Shown here piece by piece: positions 46,730-57,168 of a stretch of DNA of 64,000 nucleotides (positions within the stretch are counted from its first letter, which is position 1; each line of letters opens with the position of its first letter). The DNA is from Leifsonia sp. AG29 (GTDB lineage Bacteria > Actinomycetota > Actinomycetes > Actinomycetales > Microbacteriaceae): the NCBI RefSeq assembly GCF_009765225.1, contig NZ_VMSF01000001.1, forward strand, positions 1,364,001 to 1,428,000. The letters are read 5' to 3'. The translations under genes were made by a program, and so were the position numbers. The notes under the pieces were generated by a model that saw only the letters and a program-made list of their open reading frames with translations, had not been told where the DNA came from and made no database searches.

Positions 46730-47032
46730 GTGGATTCGACACCGGCTGTTGGCCCGGAGGACACCGGGAGGGTTCGGCTGACGCTCTATACGTCCGCCTT
46801 CTGCGAGCCGTGCATGCAGACCCGGGCGATCCTCGCCGAGGCGGTGCGGGTCTCGCCGCGCCTTGCCGTGACCGAGCGCGACATCGCGCGGAATCCCGAC
46901 CTGGCGGAGCGCGACGGCATCCGCTCCACGCCGACGGTGATCGTCCATCGCGGGGACGGGTCGGAAGTGTTCCGCGCCGAGGGTGTGCCGACGCTGCAGC
47001 AGGTGCTGGTGGCGGCGGCGAAGGCGGTCTGA
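46730..47032 (+). CDS. Glutaredoxin/thioredoxin-like protein
   Basis: 100 residues from GTG 46730, six bases after TACACT (46718-46723), leaderless. RLTLYTSAFCEPCMQTRAIL carries a CxxC redox motif and RSTPTVIVHRGDGSEVFR the cis-proline and following strand of the thioredoxin fold. Probably a small cytosolic disulfide reductase. Divergent from the SGNH gene. Confidence 0.82.
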   Translation: MDSTPAVGPEDTGRVRLTLYTSAFCEPCMQTRAILAEAVRVSPRLAVTERDIARNPDLAERDGIRSTPTVIVHRGDGSEVFRAEGVPTLQQVLVAAAKAV

Positions 47033-47038
47033 CGCAGC

Positions 47039-47087
47039 GGTGCCCCCGGCAGGAATCGAACCTGCGACCAAGAGATGAGAAGGCTCC
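47039..47087 (-). repeat. Duplicated 3' half of tRNA-Arg, tRNA remnant or attachment-site scar
   Basis: 49 bp identical to 47110-47158 except one base (47077 G versus 47148 T), offset exactly 71 bp. It covers the discriminator, acceptor 3' strand, T arm, variable loop and anticodon loop of the adjacent tRNA-Arg but has no D arm or 5' acceptor, so it cannot make a tRNA. It lies directly downstream of the intact gene. Confidence 0.8.
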
Positions 47088-47111
47088 GCGAGAGCCGCTC
47101 CGGCGCATGGG

Positions 47112-47184
47112 TGCCCCCGGCAGGAATCGAACCTGCGACCAAGAGATTAGAAGGCTCCTGCTCTATCCGCTGAGCTACGGGGGC
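47112..47184 (-). tRNA. tRNA-Arg (TCT)
   Basis: 73 nt on the minus strand: acceptor GCCCCCG/CGGGGGC with A discriminator, D arm GCTC/GAGC, loop CTTCTAA giving anticodon TCT, T arm GCAGG/CCTGC with TTCGATT loop. The anticodon stem has a C-T mismatch at its loop end. CCA is not encoded exactly (CCCA follows). Confidence 0.9.
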
Positions 47185-47248
47185 GCGCCTCCACGATACC
47201 TCAGCGCCCGCGGCCGTTCCGGCGGCCCGGCGCTCGGCGTGCTGCGTC

Positions 47249-48592
47249 TCAGAGGTGGGCGCCGGCTTTGCCCGCCCTGGTGACGATCGCGAGGACGGGC
47301 CGGCGTCCGCGCAGCCCGAAGCGGAGGCGGAGGCTGGCCTGCCGCGCGATCAGCAGCGCAACGACTCCCGCAGCCGCGGCGGGGACGAGTCCGGAGACGG
47401 CCATCGCGATGTGCGGTCCGGTCTGTTCGACGATCCATCCCATGAGGGGTCCGCCGAGCGCCTGGCCGCCCAGAAGGACGAGGATGTAGAGCGACACGAC
47501 GCGCCCGCGGATCTGCACGTTGGACGACATCTGCACCAGCGAGTTGGCTGCCGTGATGAACAGCAGGTTGCCGATGCCGACGCACACGAGGAGCATCCCG
47601 AACGCGAGTTCGCCGGGCGCGAAGCCGGCGAGAGCCTGGACGATCCCGAGGGCGGCGGCGGTTCCGACGACCATCGACAACCGCACGCTCGTCCGGCGGG
47701 TCGAGGCGAGCGCGCCGGCGAGGGCGCCGGCCGCGACGAGCGCGTTGAAGAGCCCGTATCCCTGCGCGCCGACCCGGTAGACGTCGTTGGCGTACGCCGC
47801 GAGGAAGACCGGCATGTTGAAGGCGAAGACCGAGATGACGGCGACCATGACGACCGTCCAGAAGATGACCGGCTTGCGCCCGACATAGCGCATCCCCTCG
47901 GCGAGCTGCCCCTTGCCGCGCGGTGCGGAGGGGGAGGCGTGGAGTTCGGAGCGGCGGAGGGAGAACAGGGCGCCGACGACGGCGAGGCAGGCGGCCGCGT
48001 TGATGACGAACGACCAGCCGCCGCCGACCGCCGTGATGAGGACGCCTCCCAGGGCAGGCCCGATCAGTCCGCCCAGCTGGAAGATCGAGGAGTTGAGGCT
48101 GATGGCGTTCCGGAGATAGCGGGGTCCGACGAGCTCGTTGACGAAGACCTGCCGCGCGGGGTTGTCGACCACGGTGACGAGGCCCAGGACGAAAGAGATG
48201 ACGTAGACGTGCCAGACCTCGATGACCCCGGAGAGCGTCAGAGCGGCGAGGAGCGCCGCGAGGGCCGCTGCGCAGGTCTGGGTGACGATGAGGAGGCGCT
48301 GCTTCGAGTAGCGGTCGGTGATCACGCCGCCCCAGAGCCCGAACAGGAGCATCGGCGTGAACTACATGAAGACGGTGACGCCGACCGCCGCCACGCTGTG
48401 CGAGAGCTGCAGGACGAGCCAGTCCATCGCGATGCGCTGCATCCAGACGGCGGTGTTCGCGACGAGGTTCCCGGCCGCGAAGCGGCGGTAGTTGCGGACC
48501 CGGAGGGAGGCGAACGACTCGCGCCAGGGCGGTCGCGCCTCCAGGACCTGCATGGGGCCGGTCGGCGGTGCTGCTGCGCTGGTGTTCGTCAC
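47249..48592 (-). pseudogene. MFS exporter interrupted by one in-frame TAG
   Basis: Reads as one MFS_3-type exporter of 447 codons from GTG 48592 (AAGGA five bases upstream) except for TAG at 48364-48362. The N-terminal part (76 codons) ends VAAVGVTVFM and the next codons read FTPMLLFGLWGGVITDRYSKQRLL. The family has a conserved Gln at this point, so a CAG to TAG change explains it. The downstream part lacks the first membrane helices. Divergent from a LysR regulator. Could be a recent nonsense mutation, a sequencing error or a read-through site. Confidence 0.8.
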
Positions 48593-48663
48593 GATGTCCT
48601 TGCGTCCCTGGTTCCGTATGCGTATGCCTTCGAGGTTAGGCGCGAACCGGATATTCTTCTGGT

Positions 48664-48687
48664 CAATCAGACCTATAACTCCTATTG
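48664..48687. promoter_or_regulatory. AT-rich candidate LysR operator
   Basis: CAAT (48664-48667) and ATTG (48684-48687) flank 16 bp in an island much richer in A/T than its surroundings, between the divergent MFS gene and lysR-type gene. It resembles the dyad spacing bound by LysR regulators, but arms are only 4 bp. Confidence 0.3.
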
Positions 48688-48710
48688 GGTTTGCGAATGG
48701 GGTGCCCACG

Positions 48711-49565
48711 ATGCTCGATCCCGTCCTCCTGCGCACGTTCCTCGCTGTCGCCGAGACGCGCAGCTTCACCCGGGCGGCGCACCGCCTCGGGATCAGCCAG
48801 CCGACCGTCAGCCAGCACGTGCGCCGGCTCGAGCAGGCGGCGAAGCGGCAGCTCATCGCGCGCGACACGAGGGAGGTGCGCCTCACCGACAACGGGGACG
48901 CCATGGCGGGCTTCGCCCGCACGATCCTCGCCGCCCTCGCGGAGGCCGACAGCTACTTCAGCGGTTCGGCGATGCGGGGGCGCCTCCGCTTCGGCGCCGC
49001 GGACGACCTCGCCATCACGACCCTCCCGCGCATCCTCCGGCACTTCCGGCAGCAGAACCCGCAGATCAACCTCGAGCTCACCGTCGATCAGTCCGGCCCG
49101 CTCCACCGCAAACTGAAGGGCGGCCAGCTCGATCTCATCTTCATCAAGCAGACGCCAGGCACCACGGAGGGCACGGTCGTCGCCACGGACGAGCTGGTGT
49201 GGATGGGGCAGGAGAAGACCGAGCTGGACCCCGAGCGCCCCGTTCCGCTCATCGCGTATCAGGGCACCAGCCTGAGCCGGCAGGCCGCCATCGACGCGTT
49301 GGAGGCGGCGGGCCGCACGTGGCGGATCACCTGCAACACACGGGAGGTGAACGGCGTCCTGGCCGCCGTGCGCGCCGGCATCGGGGTCGCGGTCTTCCCG
49401 CGATCGCTGATCCCCTCCGATCTGATCAAGGTGACCAACCGCTTCGGCCTGCCCGAACTCGGTCAGGTGGACTTCACCCTCCTCTCGAATCCGTCGGCGG
49501 CCCGCGAGCCGGTGGAGGCGCTGACCACCGCGATCCTGGCGCGTGCTGTCACCCGGGTCTCCTGA
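48711..49565 (+). CDS. LysR-family regulator (ArgP/LysG-like or drug-exporter type)
   Basis: 284 residues. N-terminal HTH LLRTFLAVAETRSFTRAAHRLGISQPTVSQHVRRLEQ (residues 6-42), then a periplasmic-binding-like effector domain starting GRLRFGAADDLA. ATG at 48711 gives the family N-terminus LDPVLLRTF. Divergent from the broken MFS exporter, whose gene it probably controls. Confidence 0.9.
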   Translation: MLDPVLLRTFLAVAETRSFTRAAHRLGISQPTVSQHVRRLEQAAKRQLIARDTREVRLTDNGDAMAGFARTILAALAEADSYFSGSAMRGRLRFGAADDLAITTLPRILRHFRQQNPQINLELTVDQSGPLHRKLKGGQLDLIFIKQTPGTTEGTVVATDELVWMGQEKTELDPERPVPLIAYQGTSLSRQAAIDALEAAGRTWRITCNTREVNGVLAAVRAGIGVAVFPRSLIPSDLIKVTNRFGLPELGQVDFTLLSNPSAAREPVEALTTAILARAVTRVS

Positions 49566-49619
49566 GCGTCCGCCCCGGGCGTTCACACGCTCGAAATCGG
49601 GCGGCGCTATCGTGTGCAT

Positions 49620-50459
49620 ATGCGTGAACTCCAGGCGAGAATCATCGAGGAACTCCACGTCGAGCCGACGATCGACCCGGCCGCCGAGATCGAGCGACGC
49701 GTCGGCTTCCTGGCCGACTATCTCCGGGCCACCGGTGCGAGCGGCTACGTGCTCGGCATCAGCGGCGGCCAGGACTCGTCCCTCGCCGGGCGGCTGACGC
49801 AGCTCGCGGTCGAGCGGCTCTCCGCCGAGGGCGTCGAGGCCGAATTCTTCGCTGTGCGGCTGCCTTACGCCGTTCAGCGGGACGAGGAGGACGCCCAGCT
49901 CGCGCTCTCGTTCATCCGCCCTCACCGGACCGTCTCGTTCAACATCCAGCGCGGCACGGACGGGGTCGAGGCCGAGTACGCCGACTCGCTCGGCGAGGCG
50001 ATGAGCGACTTCACGAAGGGCAACGTGAAGGCGCGCATCCGGATGGTCGCGCAGTACGCGATCGCCGGTCAGCGACGCCTCCTCGTGGTCGGGACGGACC
50101 ACGCCGCCGAGGCGGTGACCGGCTTCTTCACGAAGTACGGCGACGGAGGGACCGACATCCTGCCGCTCACCGGGCTGAGCAAACGGCAGGGCAAGGCGCT
50201 CCTCCAGCACCTCGGCGCTCCCGCACGGCTCTACGAGAAGGCGCCGACCGCGGATCTCCTCGATCTCAACCCCGGGCAGACCGACGAGGACAACCTCGGT
50301 CTGAGCTACGACGACATCGACGACTTCCTCGAGGGCGTGGACGTCGCCGACGAGGTCGCTGAGGCGATCGAGGCGCGTTACGTCGCCACCGAGCACAAGC
50401 GGCAGCCCCCGGCTTCCCTCTTCGACGAGTGGTGGCACGAGTCGAGCTACAGTCGCTGA
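49620..50459 (+). CDS. nadE: NH3-dependent NAD synthetase
   Basis: 279 residues. Amidates deamido-NAD to NAD using ammonia. Seen: PP-loop [11 protein letters not shown] (from residue 47), [33 protein letters not shown] and [17 protein letters not shown], all characteristic of the short, E. coli/B. subtilis-like form without a glutaminase domain. Leaderless: TATCGT (49608-49613), six bases, ATG. Ends at a strong terminator. Confidence 0.96.
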   Translation: MRELQARIIEELHVEPTIDPAAEIERRVGFLADYLRATGASGYVLGISGGQDSSLAGRLTQLAVERLSAEGVEAEFFAVRLPYAVQRDEEDAQLALSFIRPHRTVSFNIQRGTDGVEAEYADSLGEAMSDFTKGNVKARIRMVAQYAIAGQRRLLVVGTDHAAEAVTGFFTKYGDGGTDILPLTGLSKRQGKALLQHLGAPARLYEKAPTADLLDLNPGQTDEDNLGLSYDDIDDFLEGVDVADEVAEAIEARYVATEHKRQPPASLFDEWWHESSYSR

Positions 50460-50470
50460 CCTGAGACACG

Positions 50471-50500
50471 GAAGGGCGCCGGCCTGAGCCGGCGCCCTTC
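50471..50500. terminator. 13-bp hairpin terminator after nadE
   Basis: GAAGGGCGCCGGC (50471-50483) pairs perfectly with GCCGGCGCCCTTC (50488-50500) around CTGA. Confidence 0.85.
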
Positions 50501-50563
50501 AGCTGTGTTCGGGAGCCCTTCGACGTCGCCGTCGACGCAGGGTGGTCGGCGCCCTCCGGCGGG

Positions 50564-51265
50564 TCAGACCGCCTGGCCGAGCCTCGCGCTGGGAGCCGTG
50601 TCGTCGGTCGGCGTCGCCGGCACGGTGGCGAACGGCGCCGGAGCGGTCGGGATCGCGGACACCGGCTCCGGTTCTCCTGCCGGCTCCTCGATCGGGGTCG
50701 CGTACTGCTCGTGGTGCTGCTTCGCGACCCACTCGTCCTGCTGGGCGATGACCGAGCGGTCCGGATCGGCGCTCTCGAACCGCCAGCGCTCGAGGTCGCT
50801 CTGGAAGATCCGGCGCGCGCGGCGCGGGTTGTTCTGCCACTCGATGAGGCGGTCGCGGAACTCGGCGATTGCGGGGTCGAGCTGGTACCCGAAGGTCGCC
50901 GACGCCCGCTTCATCTCGGCGAGCTGGTGACCGGCCCACGTGGCGGCGGCGCCCGCGCCCTTGATCGGGAGGAGGCGTACCAGGATGTCGGCCTGCCCGA
51001 CGGCGCGGTCCGAGAGGATCTGCTCGGCGGGAGTCAGCGAGTTCCAGACGGAGGCCTCGGTCGCGGCGTCGACGAGCGCGGCGATCGCCGACGCCTTCTG
51101 CTGGCGGTCGGTACGGGAGAGGAGCCCCTTGACGGTGCCCCGGGCGATCCAGGCGGCGATGAGACCGGAGAGGATCACGGCGATCGCGAGGACCGCGGCG
51201 TAGAAGATCACCGGGCGAGCCGCCGGTGACGAGAACCAATCGACGAAGTCGTTCCACCACTGCAT
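50564..51265 (-). CDS. Single-pass membrane protein of unknown function
   Basis: 233 residues. One membrane helix (about 18-42, FYAAVLAIAVILSGLIAAWIA), then a helical cytoplasmic domain (WNSLTPAEQILSDRAVGQADILVRLL, WQNNPRRARRIFQSDLERWRFES) and a Pro/Ala-rich tail. No family recognised. Leaderless: TAGCAT (51278-51273), seven bases, ATG. Convergent with nadE. Confidence 0.75.
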   Translation of the reverse strand: MQWWNDFVDWFSSPAARPVIFYAAVLAIAVILSGLIAAWIARGTVKGLLSRTDRQQKASAIAALVDAATEASVWNSLTPAEQILSDRAVGQADILVRLLPIKGAGAAATWAGHQLAEMKRASATFGYQLDPAIAEFRDRLIEWQNNPRRARRIFQSDLERWRFESADPDRSVIAQQDEWVAKQHHEQYATPIEEPAGEPEPVSAIPTAPAPFATVPATPTDDTAPSARLGQAV

Positions 51266-51392
51266 GGCGCTGATGCTAGCGGGGGGCCCGGGCTCAGCCG
51301 TGGAGCACGGGCGCTGTGTCGCACAACGTCGGCCCGCGGTGCCCGGACGGAGCAGAATAGGAGGGTCGATCGCGAGAGCTGGGAGAGTGACC

Positions 51393-51917
51393 ATGCAGAC
51401 CTTCGTGCTGGCGGGCGGGTGCTTCTGGTGCCTGGATGCGGTGTACCGGGTGCTCCGGGGCGTGCAGGACGTCGTCTCCGGCTACACCGGCGGCAGCACC
51501 GTCGATCCGAGCTACGAGGAGGTGTGCACCGGGACGACAGGCCACGCCGAGGCCGTAGCGGTGACCTTCGACCCCGAGATCGTTCCGCCGGGCGTGATCC
51601 TCGACGTGTTCTTCACGCTTCACGACCCGCGGCAGCTGAACCGGCAGGGCAACGACATCGGCACGCAGTACCGGTCGGCGATGTTCTACGCCGATGCGGA
51701 GCAGGAGGCCCTCTTCGAAGCGGCCCGGGAGCGTGCCGCGGACTACTGGGACGGTGGCATCGTGACCACGATCGAGCCCCTCGGCCCGTTCTTCAGGGCC
51801 GAGGAGTACCACCAGGACTTCTTCGCCAAGAACCCCGGTCAGGGGTACTGCCTCGCCGTGGCGCTCCCGAAGGTCAACAAGATCCGGGCCTCCTACGCGG
51901 AGTACGTCGCGGCCTGA
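51393..51917 (+). CDS. msrA: Peptide methionine sulfoxide reductase A
   Basis: 174 residues. Reduces methionine-S-sulfoxide. N-terminal FVLAGGCFWCLDAVYR with catalytic Cys10 and Cys13 in the GCFWC signature, GYTGG, TGHAEAV, DPRQLNRQGNDIGTQYRSAMF and a late resolving-cysteine candidate in GYCLAVALPKV. ATG with GGGAGAG upstream. Confidence 0.96.
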   Translation: MQTFVLAGGCFWCLDAVYRVLRGVQDVVSGYTGGSTVDPSYEEVCTGTTGHAEAVAVTFDPEIVPPGVILDVFFTLHDPRQLNRQGNDIGTQYRSAMFYADAEQEALFEAARERAADYWDGGIVTTIEPLGPFFRAEEYHQDFFAKNPGQGYCLAVALPKVNKIRASYAEYVAA

Positions 51918-52051
51918 CGCGCTGGCGTTCCTCCACATCTTCCTGATCACCACCAGGACTGCACAGATTCGTCGCGCGCCGACCGCCGATCCGCGCCCTG
52001 CCGGACAGTGGGAGGAGCCCGCCGGGGGTGCGGGAACGAAGGAGGGACGAC

Positions 52052-52489
52052 ATGTCCGAGACAGTGACCATCCGCGGCTTCGTAGCGACCGAGCCGCGCC
52101 ACCTCGTCACGGAGGGAGGGCTGCCGATCACCAGCTTCCGGCTGGTGTCGACCAGGCGGCGGTTCAACCGCGACACCTCGTCGTGGGAGGACGCGGACAC
52201 CAACTGGTACACCGTCAGCTCCTTCCGGCGGCTCGCGTCGAACGTGGCCGGCTGCGTCTCCAAGGGCGATCCGGTGGTCGTCTCCGGGAGGCTCTGCATC
52301 CGGGAGTGGACGGGGGAGCAGCGGGGGATCACCGCCGAGATCGAGGCCGACGGCATCGGGCACGACCTCTCGTGGGGTCGCTCCGAGTTCACGCGCGGCG
52401 GCGGTGAGACCGACTCCGCTTCGGCGCCTGGTCCCGTCGCTTCGGAGCAGGAGGCCGAGCCGGCGGAGTCGGTACCGGTCGCGGCGTGA
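52052..52489 (+). CDS. ssb: Single-stranded DNA-binding protein, accessory copy
   Basis: 145 residues. OB-fold: TVTIRGFVATEPRHLVTEGGLPITSFRLVSTRRRFN, WYTVSSFRRLASNVAGCVSKGDPVVVSGRLCIREW. The tail is Ala/Glu/Pro-rich and lacks the DDDIPF-type acidic tip used to recruit repair proteins, so this is probably an SsbB-like paralogue rather than the essential replication SSB. Strong AAGGAGG site upstream. Confidence 0.9.
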   Translation: MSETVTIRGFVATEPRHLVTEGGLPITSFRLVSTRRRFNRDTSSWEDADTNWYTVSSFRRLASNVAGCVSKGDPVVVSGRLCIREWTGEQRGITAEIEADGIGHDLSWGRSEFTRGGGETDSASAPGPVASEQEAEPAESVPVAA

Positions 52490-52520
52490 GGGAGGCGGCC
52501 TCCGACATAGGATGCGGACC

Positions 52521-53063
52521 ATGACCTATCCGCCCGCCGCGACCGGCCGTGCCCGAGCACGGTCCCTGGCGGCGGGCGGTGTCGTGGGCCTGGCTCTCGT
52601 TGTGAGCTTGGTCGGCTGCTCTTCTGCGGGCACGTCGCCCGCGTCTCCGTCACCGACGCCGACGCACGCGCTGTCGAGCGGGGCGTCTCCATCCGCCACG
52701 GCGACGGATCGATCGACGCCCGCACCCGGCAGCGCCTTCCTGCCCGGGGGCACCGCGGACCAGAACAGGGCGTTCTTCGATCAGGTCAACCGAGCGACCC
52801 TGGCGGCGAACGCGGCCGCGAAGGGCCGCGACTTCATCGACGGGCTCGTCGCTGCGGGGTTCCCCAAGGCGCAGATGCAGGTCACCCCGGATCAGACGTC
52901 GATCGGCCTCGAGCCGGGCTCCATCCAGTTCTCGGTACGGCTCGGCGACGCCTGTCTCATCGGGCAGAACGGAGCGGACGCGGGCGGCTACAGCAGCATG
53001 GTCGGTCCCGTGCTCTCGACGGGCCGGTGCCTGATCGGGCAGACGCGGCCCATCGACTGGTGA
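52521..53063 (+). CDS. Lipoprotein of unknown function
   Basis: 180 residues. Signal peptide with Arg n-region and lipobox SLVGC (lipidated Cys33), a Ser/Thr/Pro-rich linker (34-70) and a small exported domain with GRDFIDGLVAAGFPKAQMQVTPDQTSIG and a likely disulfide pair (DACLIGQ, GRCLIGQ, a near repeat). DUF6993-like from memory. Leaderless: TAGGAT (52508-52513), seven bases, ATG. Confidence 0.8.
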   Translation: MTYPPAATGRARARSLAAGGVVGLALVVSLVGCSSAGTSPASPSPTPTHALSSGASPSATATDRSTPAPGSAFLPGGTADQNRAFFDQVNRATLAANAAAKGRDFIDGLVAAGFPKAQMQVTPDQTSIGLEPGSIQFSVRLGDACLIGQNGADAGGYSSMVGPVLSTGRCLIGQTRPIDW

Positions 53064-53182
53064 CCTGCCCGGGCTTCGCGACGAGCGGAATCCCGGTCGT
53101 CGCCTCCGGAGCGGGCGCGGAGGCCGAGCCGGTATCCTCGTACACGGCTTAAGCCGACGAAACAGGGAGTCTGAGAAGAAGA

Positions 53183-54865
<1,683 letters not shown>

Positions 54866-54870
54866 GCAGC

Positions 54871-55347
54871 ATGAGACTCCACGTCCCGTTCCGGCTCCGA
54901 TGGAGCGACCTCGACGCCTACGGCCACGTGAACAACGCGGCGATGCTGCGCCTCCTCGAGGAGGCGCGCATCGAGGCGTTCTGGATCACCGACGACGCCG
55001 AGGAGGCGGTGGGCGGCTCCACCGCCGTCCTCGACGGGCGCCCGGGCGCCGACACGCTCACACTCATCGCGCGCCAGGAGATCGAGTACCTGGCACCCAT
55101 CCCGTATCTGCGGCAGCCGCTCGACGTCCAGCTCTGGCTCGGCCGGCTGGGCGGGGCGAGTCTCGAGGTCTGCTACGAGGTGTGGAGTCCGGAAGGCGTC
55201 GAGCCGGCCACCCTGTATTCGCGAGCGGCGACCACGATCGTCCTCGTCGACGCCTCCACCGAGCGCCCCCGGCGGATCAACGAGCGCGAACGGTCCGCCT
55301 GGACCCCGTACCTCGACGAGCCCGTCCGGTTCGCCAAGCGGGACTGA
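54871..55347 (+). CDS. 4HBT/YbgC-like acyl-CoA thioesterase
   Basis: 158 residues. RWSDLDAYGHVNNAAMLRLLEEAR is the hotdog 4-hydroxybenzoyl-CoA thioesterase signature with catalytic Asp15. Starts five bases after the ettA stop, so it is co-transcribed with ettA. Hydrolyses acyl-CoA; chain specificity unknown. Convergent with the Rieske gene. Confidence 0.9.
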   Translation: MRLHVPFRLRWSDLDAYGHVNNAAMLRLLEEARIEAFWITDDAEEAVGGSTAVLDGRPGADTLTLIARQEIEYLAPIPYLRQPLDVQLWLGRLGGASLEVCYEVWSPEGVEPATLYSRAATTIVLVDASTERPRRINERERSAWTPYLDEPVRFAKRD

Positions 55348-55357
55348 GCCGGCGCGG

Positions 55358-55804
55358 CTACGGGCTGACGGTCACGGTGTCGCCCGACACCGAGGCCGTC
55401 AGCTTCGGCAGCGGATCGCGGGCCGGTCCCTGGATCGGCTCGCCCGTCTTCGCGTCGAAGCGCGACCCGTGGCAGGGGCAGTCGAACTCCTTGCCCTGCG
55501 GCGCGACCGTGCAGCCCGCGTGTGTGCACACCGCACTGAACGCGACCACCGTCCCGGCCGAGGGTTGAGCGACCACGATCGGGGTCGAGCCGAGCGCCGC
55601 CGCCACCGCGCCTCCGACCGGGATCGACGCCAGCGACACGGTCGTGCTGCCTCCGCCGCCGGATGCGCCGCCCTGCGACCCCGACCCGTCCGACATCCCG
55701 CCCGCCGGTGTACAAGCCGACAGGAGGAGGACGCCGCCGCCGACCGCGGACGCCGCGCCGATCGTGACAAGAGCTCGGCGGGTGACGGGGGAGTTCTCGG
55801 TCAT
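55358..55804 (-). CDS. Rieske [2Fe-2S] lipoprotein
   Basis: 148 residues. Tat-like signal (VTRRALVTIGAASA) ending in the lipobox LLSAC (Cys31), a Gly/Ser linker (33-54), then a Rieske domain with CTHAGC (ligands Cys93, His95) and CPCHGS (ligands Cys109, His112); Cys98 and Cys111 can form the usual disulfide. Membrane-anchored electron-transfer protein on the outer face. GAGAGGAA before ATG. Divergent from an ECF sigma factor gene. Confidence 0.92.
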   Translation of the reverse strand: MTENSPVTRRALVTIGAASAVGGGVLLLSACTPAGGMSDGSGSQGGASGGGGSTTVSLASIPVGGAVAAALGSTPIVVAQPSAGTVVAFSAVCTHAGCTVAPQGKEFDCPCHGSRFDAKTGEPIQGPARDPLPKLTASVSGDTVTVSP

Positions 55805-55950
55805 GCTGGTTCCTCTCGCTGGGCGTCGCTACTCTCTCTATCGTCCCCACGTGGCAACGGGCTGAGAGGTTCACCGGAAGGGGACCGGGCGCCGGGAGCG
55901 CCGCAGTGAACCGCGCGCCCCTCCGCCTCGTGTCATGGATGGAGGTGATC

Positions 55951-56463
55951 ATGCCGGATGAGGATGCACGCCTGCTGCGGGAGCTGCACGACCAGCACGC
56001 GCAAGCCCTGTGGCGTTACGTGGTCCACCTCACCGGCGACCGCGCGATGGCGGACGATGTGGTGCAGGAGACCCTCCTGCGGGCGTGGCGTCGCCCGGCC
56101 GTTCTCGACCAGAGCGGGCGATCAGCGCGTGCCTGGCTGTTCACGGTCGCGCGCAACATCGTCATCGACGACACGCGCAGTGCACGGAGCCAGCACGAGT
56201 ACGGCACGGGTGTCGTCCCGGACCGCCCCGCGGCTCGGGACGAGTCGGACGAGGTCCTCGACGCCTGGCTCGTGGCGGACGCCCTGGCCGAGCTCTCCGC
56301 CGACCACCGCGCGGTGATCGTGCATGCCTATTACGGCGGACGCACGGTGGCGGAGATCGCCCGCGAACTCGACGTACCGGAGGGTACCGTGAAGTCGCGC
56401 CTCCACTACGGTCTGCGCGCCCTGCGCCTGGCGCTTCAGGAGAAGGGGGTGACCGGGCGATGA
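55951..56463 (+). CDS. ECF RNA polymerase sigma factor
   Basis: 170 residues. Region 2: HAQALWRYVVHLTGDRAMADDVVQETLLRAWRRP; region 4: LAELSADHRAVIVHAYYGGRTVAEIARELDVPEGTVKSRLHYGLRAL. Closest in appearance to the SigK/SigL group. ATG preceded by GGAGGTGATC, an almost complete anti-16S match. The following anti-sigma gene overlaps (ATGA), giving coupled, stoichiometric synthesis. Confidence 0.93.
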   Translation: MPDEDARLLRELHDQHAQALWRYVVHLTGDRAMADDVVQETLLRAWRRPAVLDQSGRSARAWLFTVARNIVIDDTRSARSQHEYGTGVVPDRPAARDESDEVLDAWLVADALAELSADHRAVIVHAYYGGRTVAEIARELDVPEGTVKSRLHYGLRALRLALQEKGVTGR

Positions 56464-57158
56464 CGTACGACGAGTTCGCCGACTGGGATGCCGCATACGT
56501 CCTGGGCTCCCTCGCACCGGGCGAGCGTCACCGCTTCGAGGAGCACCTGCGCGTCTGCGACCACTGCGCCCGTTCGGTCGCCGAGCTGGCCGGAATGCCG
56601 GGACTGCTCGGGCGGGTGCCCCGCGAGCAGGCGTTCGCCGCACTCGAGGCGGAAGCGCCCACCGAAGCGGGAGTGTCCCCGGAGGTGCTTCCCGCGCTCC
56701 TCGATCGCGCCCGTCGGCGGCGGGAGAGGACCCGGTGGCTCACGGCCGGTCTCGCGGCGGCAGCGGCGGCCGTGCTCGTGCTCGTCGCGACGTTCGTCCT
56801 GCCGAGCGTGGTGCCGCCTCCCGCGGGCACGGCCTCGGCGATCAGCATGCGCCAGGTGGAGCCCAGTGCACTGAGCGCGGACCTCCGGCTCACACCCGAG
56901 CCGTGGGGGACCCGCATCGACTCGAGCTGCAGCTACGCCACCGTCGGAGGGGCGGATCACGGGAAGAGCTGGACCTACGCCATGGTGGTCACCGATCGGC
57001 AGGGCAGACAGACGCAGCTCTCCACCTGGACCGCCGACGAGGGCAGCACCGTACGGCCGATCGCCACCACGAGCGTCCCGGTCTCCGACATCGCGAGCAT
57101 CGACATCAGGAGCGCCGGCGACGGCACGGTGCTCCTGAAGAGCACGTTCCCGGGTTGA
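56460..57158 (+). CDS. Membrane anti-sigma factor with zinc-finger domain
   Basis: 232 residues. N-terminal ZAS domain with the His-x3-Cys-x2-Cys motif (His29, Cys33, Cys36), one membrane helix (about 97-118) and an exported beta domain of about 110 residues (anti-sigma-K type). Holds the adjacent ECF factor inactive at the membrane until an external signal. The exported domain contains a single cysteine. Confidence 0.92.
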   Translation: MTYDEFADWDAAYVLGSLAPGERHRFEEHLRVCDHCARSVAELAGMPGLLGRVPREQAFAALEAEAPTEAGVSPEVLPALLDRARRRRERTRWLTAGLAAAAAAVLVLVATFVLPSVVPPPAGTASAISMRQVEPSALSADLRLTPEPWGTRIDSSCSYATVGGADHGKSWTYAMVVTDRQGRQTQLSTWTADEGSTVRPIATTSVPVSDIASIDIRSAGDGTVLLKSTFPG

Positions 57159-57168
57159 GCGCGGAGGC

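Noticed and set aside
47039-47087. A second functional tRNA gene.
   Set aside because: No D arm and no 5' acceptor strand, so it cannot fold as a tRNA; reported as a half-tRNA repeat.
21604-48364. Reassignment of TAG to an amino acid.
   Set aside because: TAG is the genuine final codon of glgE, ybaK, the cysteine desulfurase, the SDR, the SGNH hydrolase, ettA and dinB; only two frames are interrupted by it.
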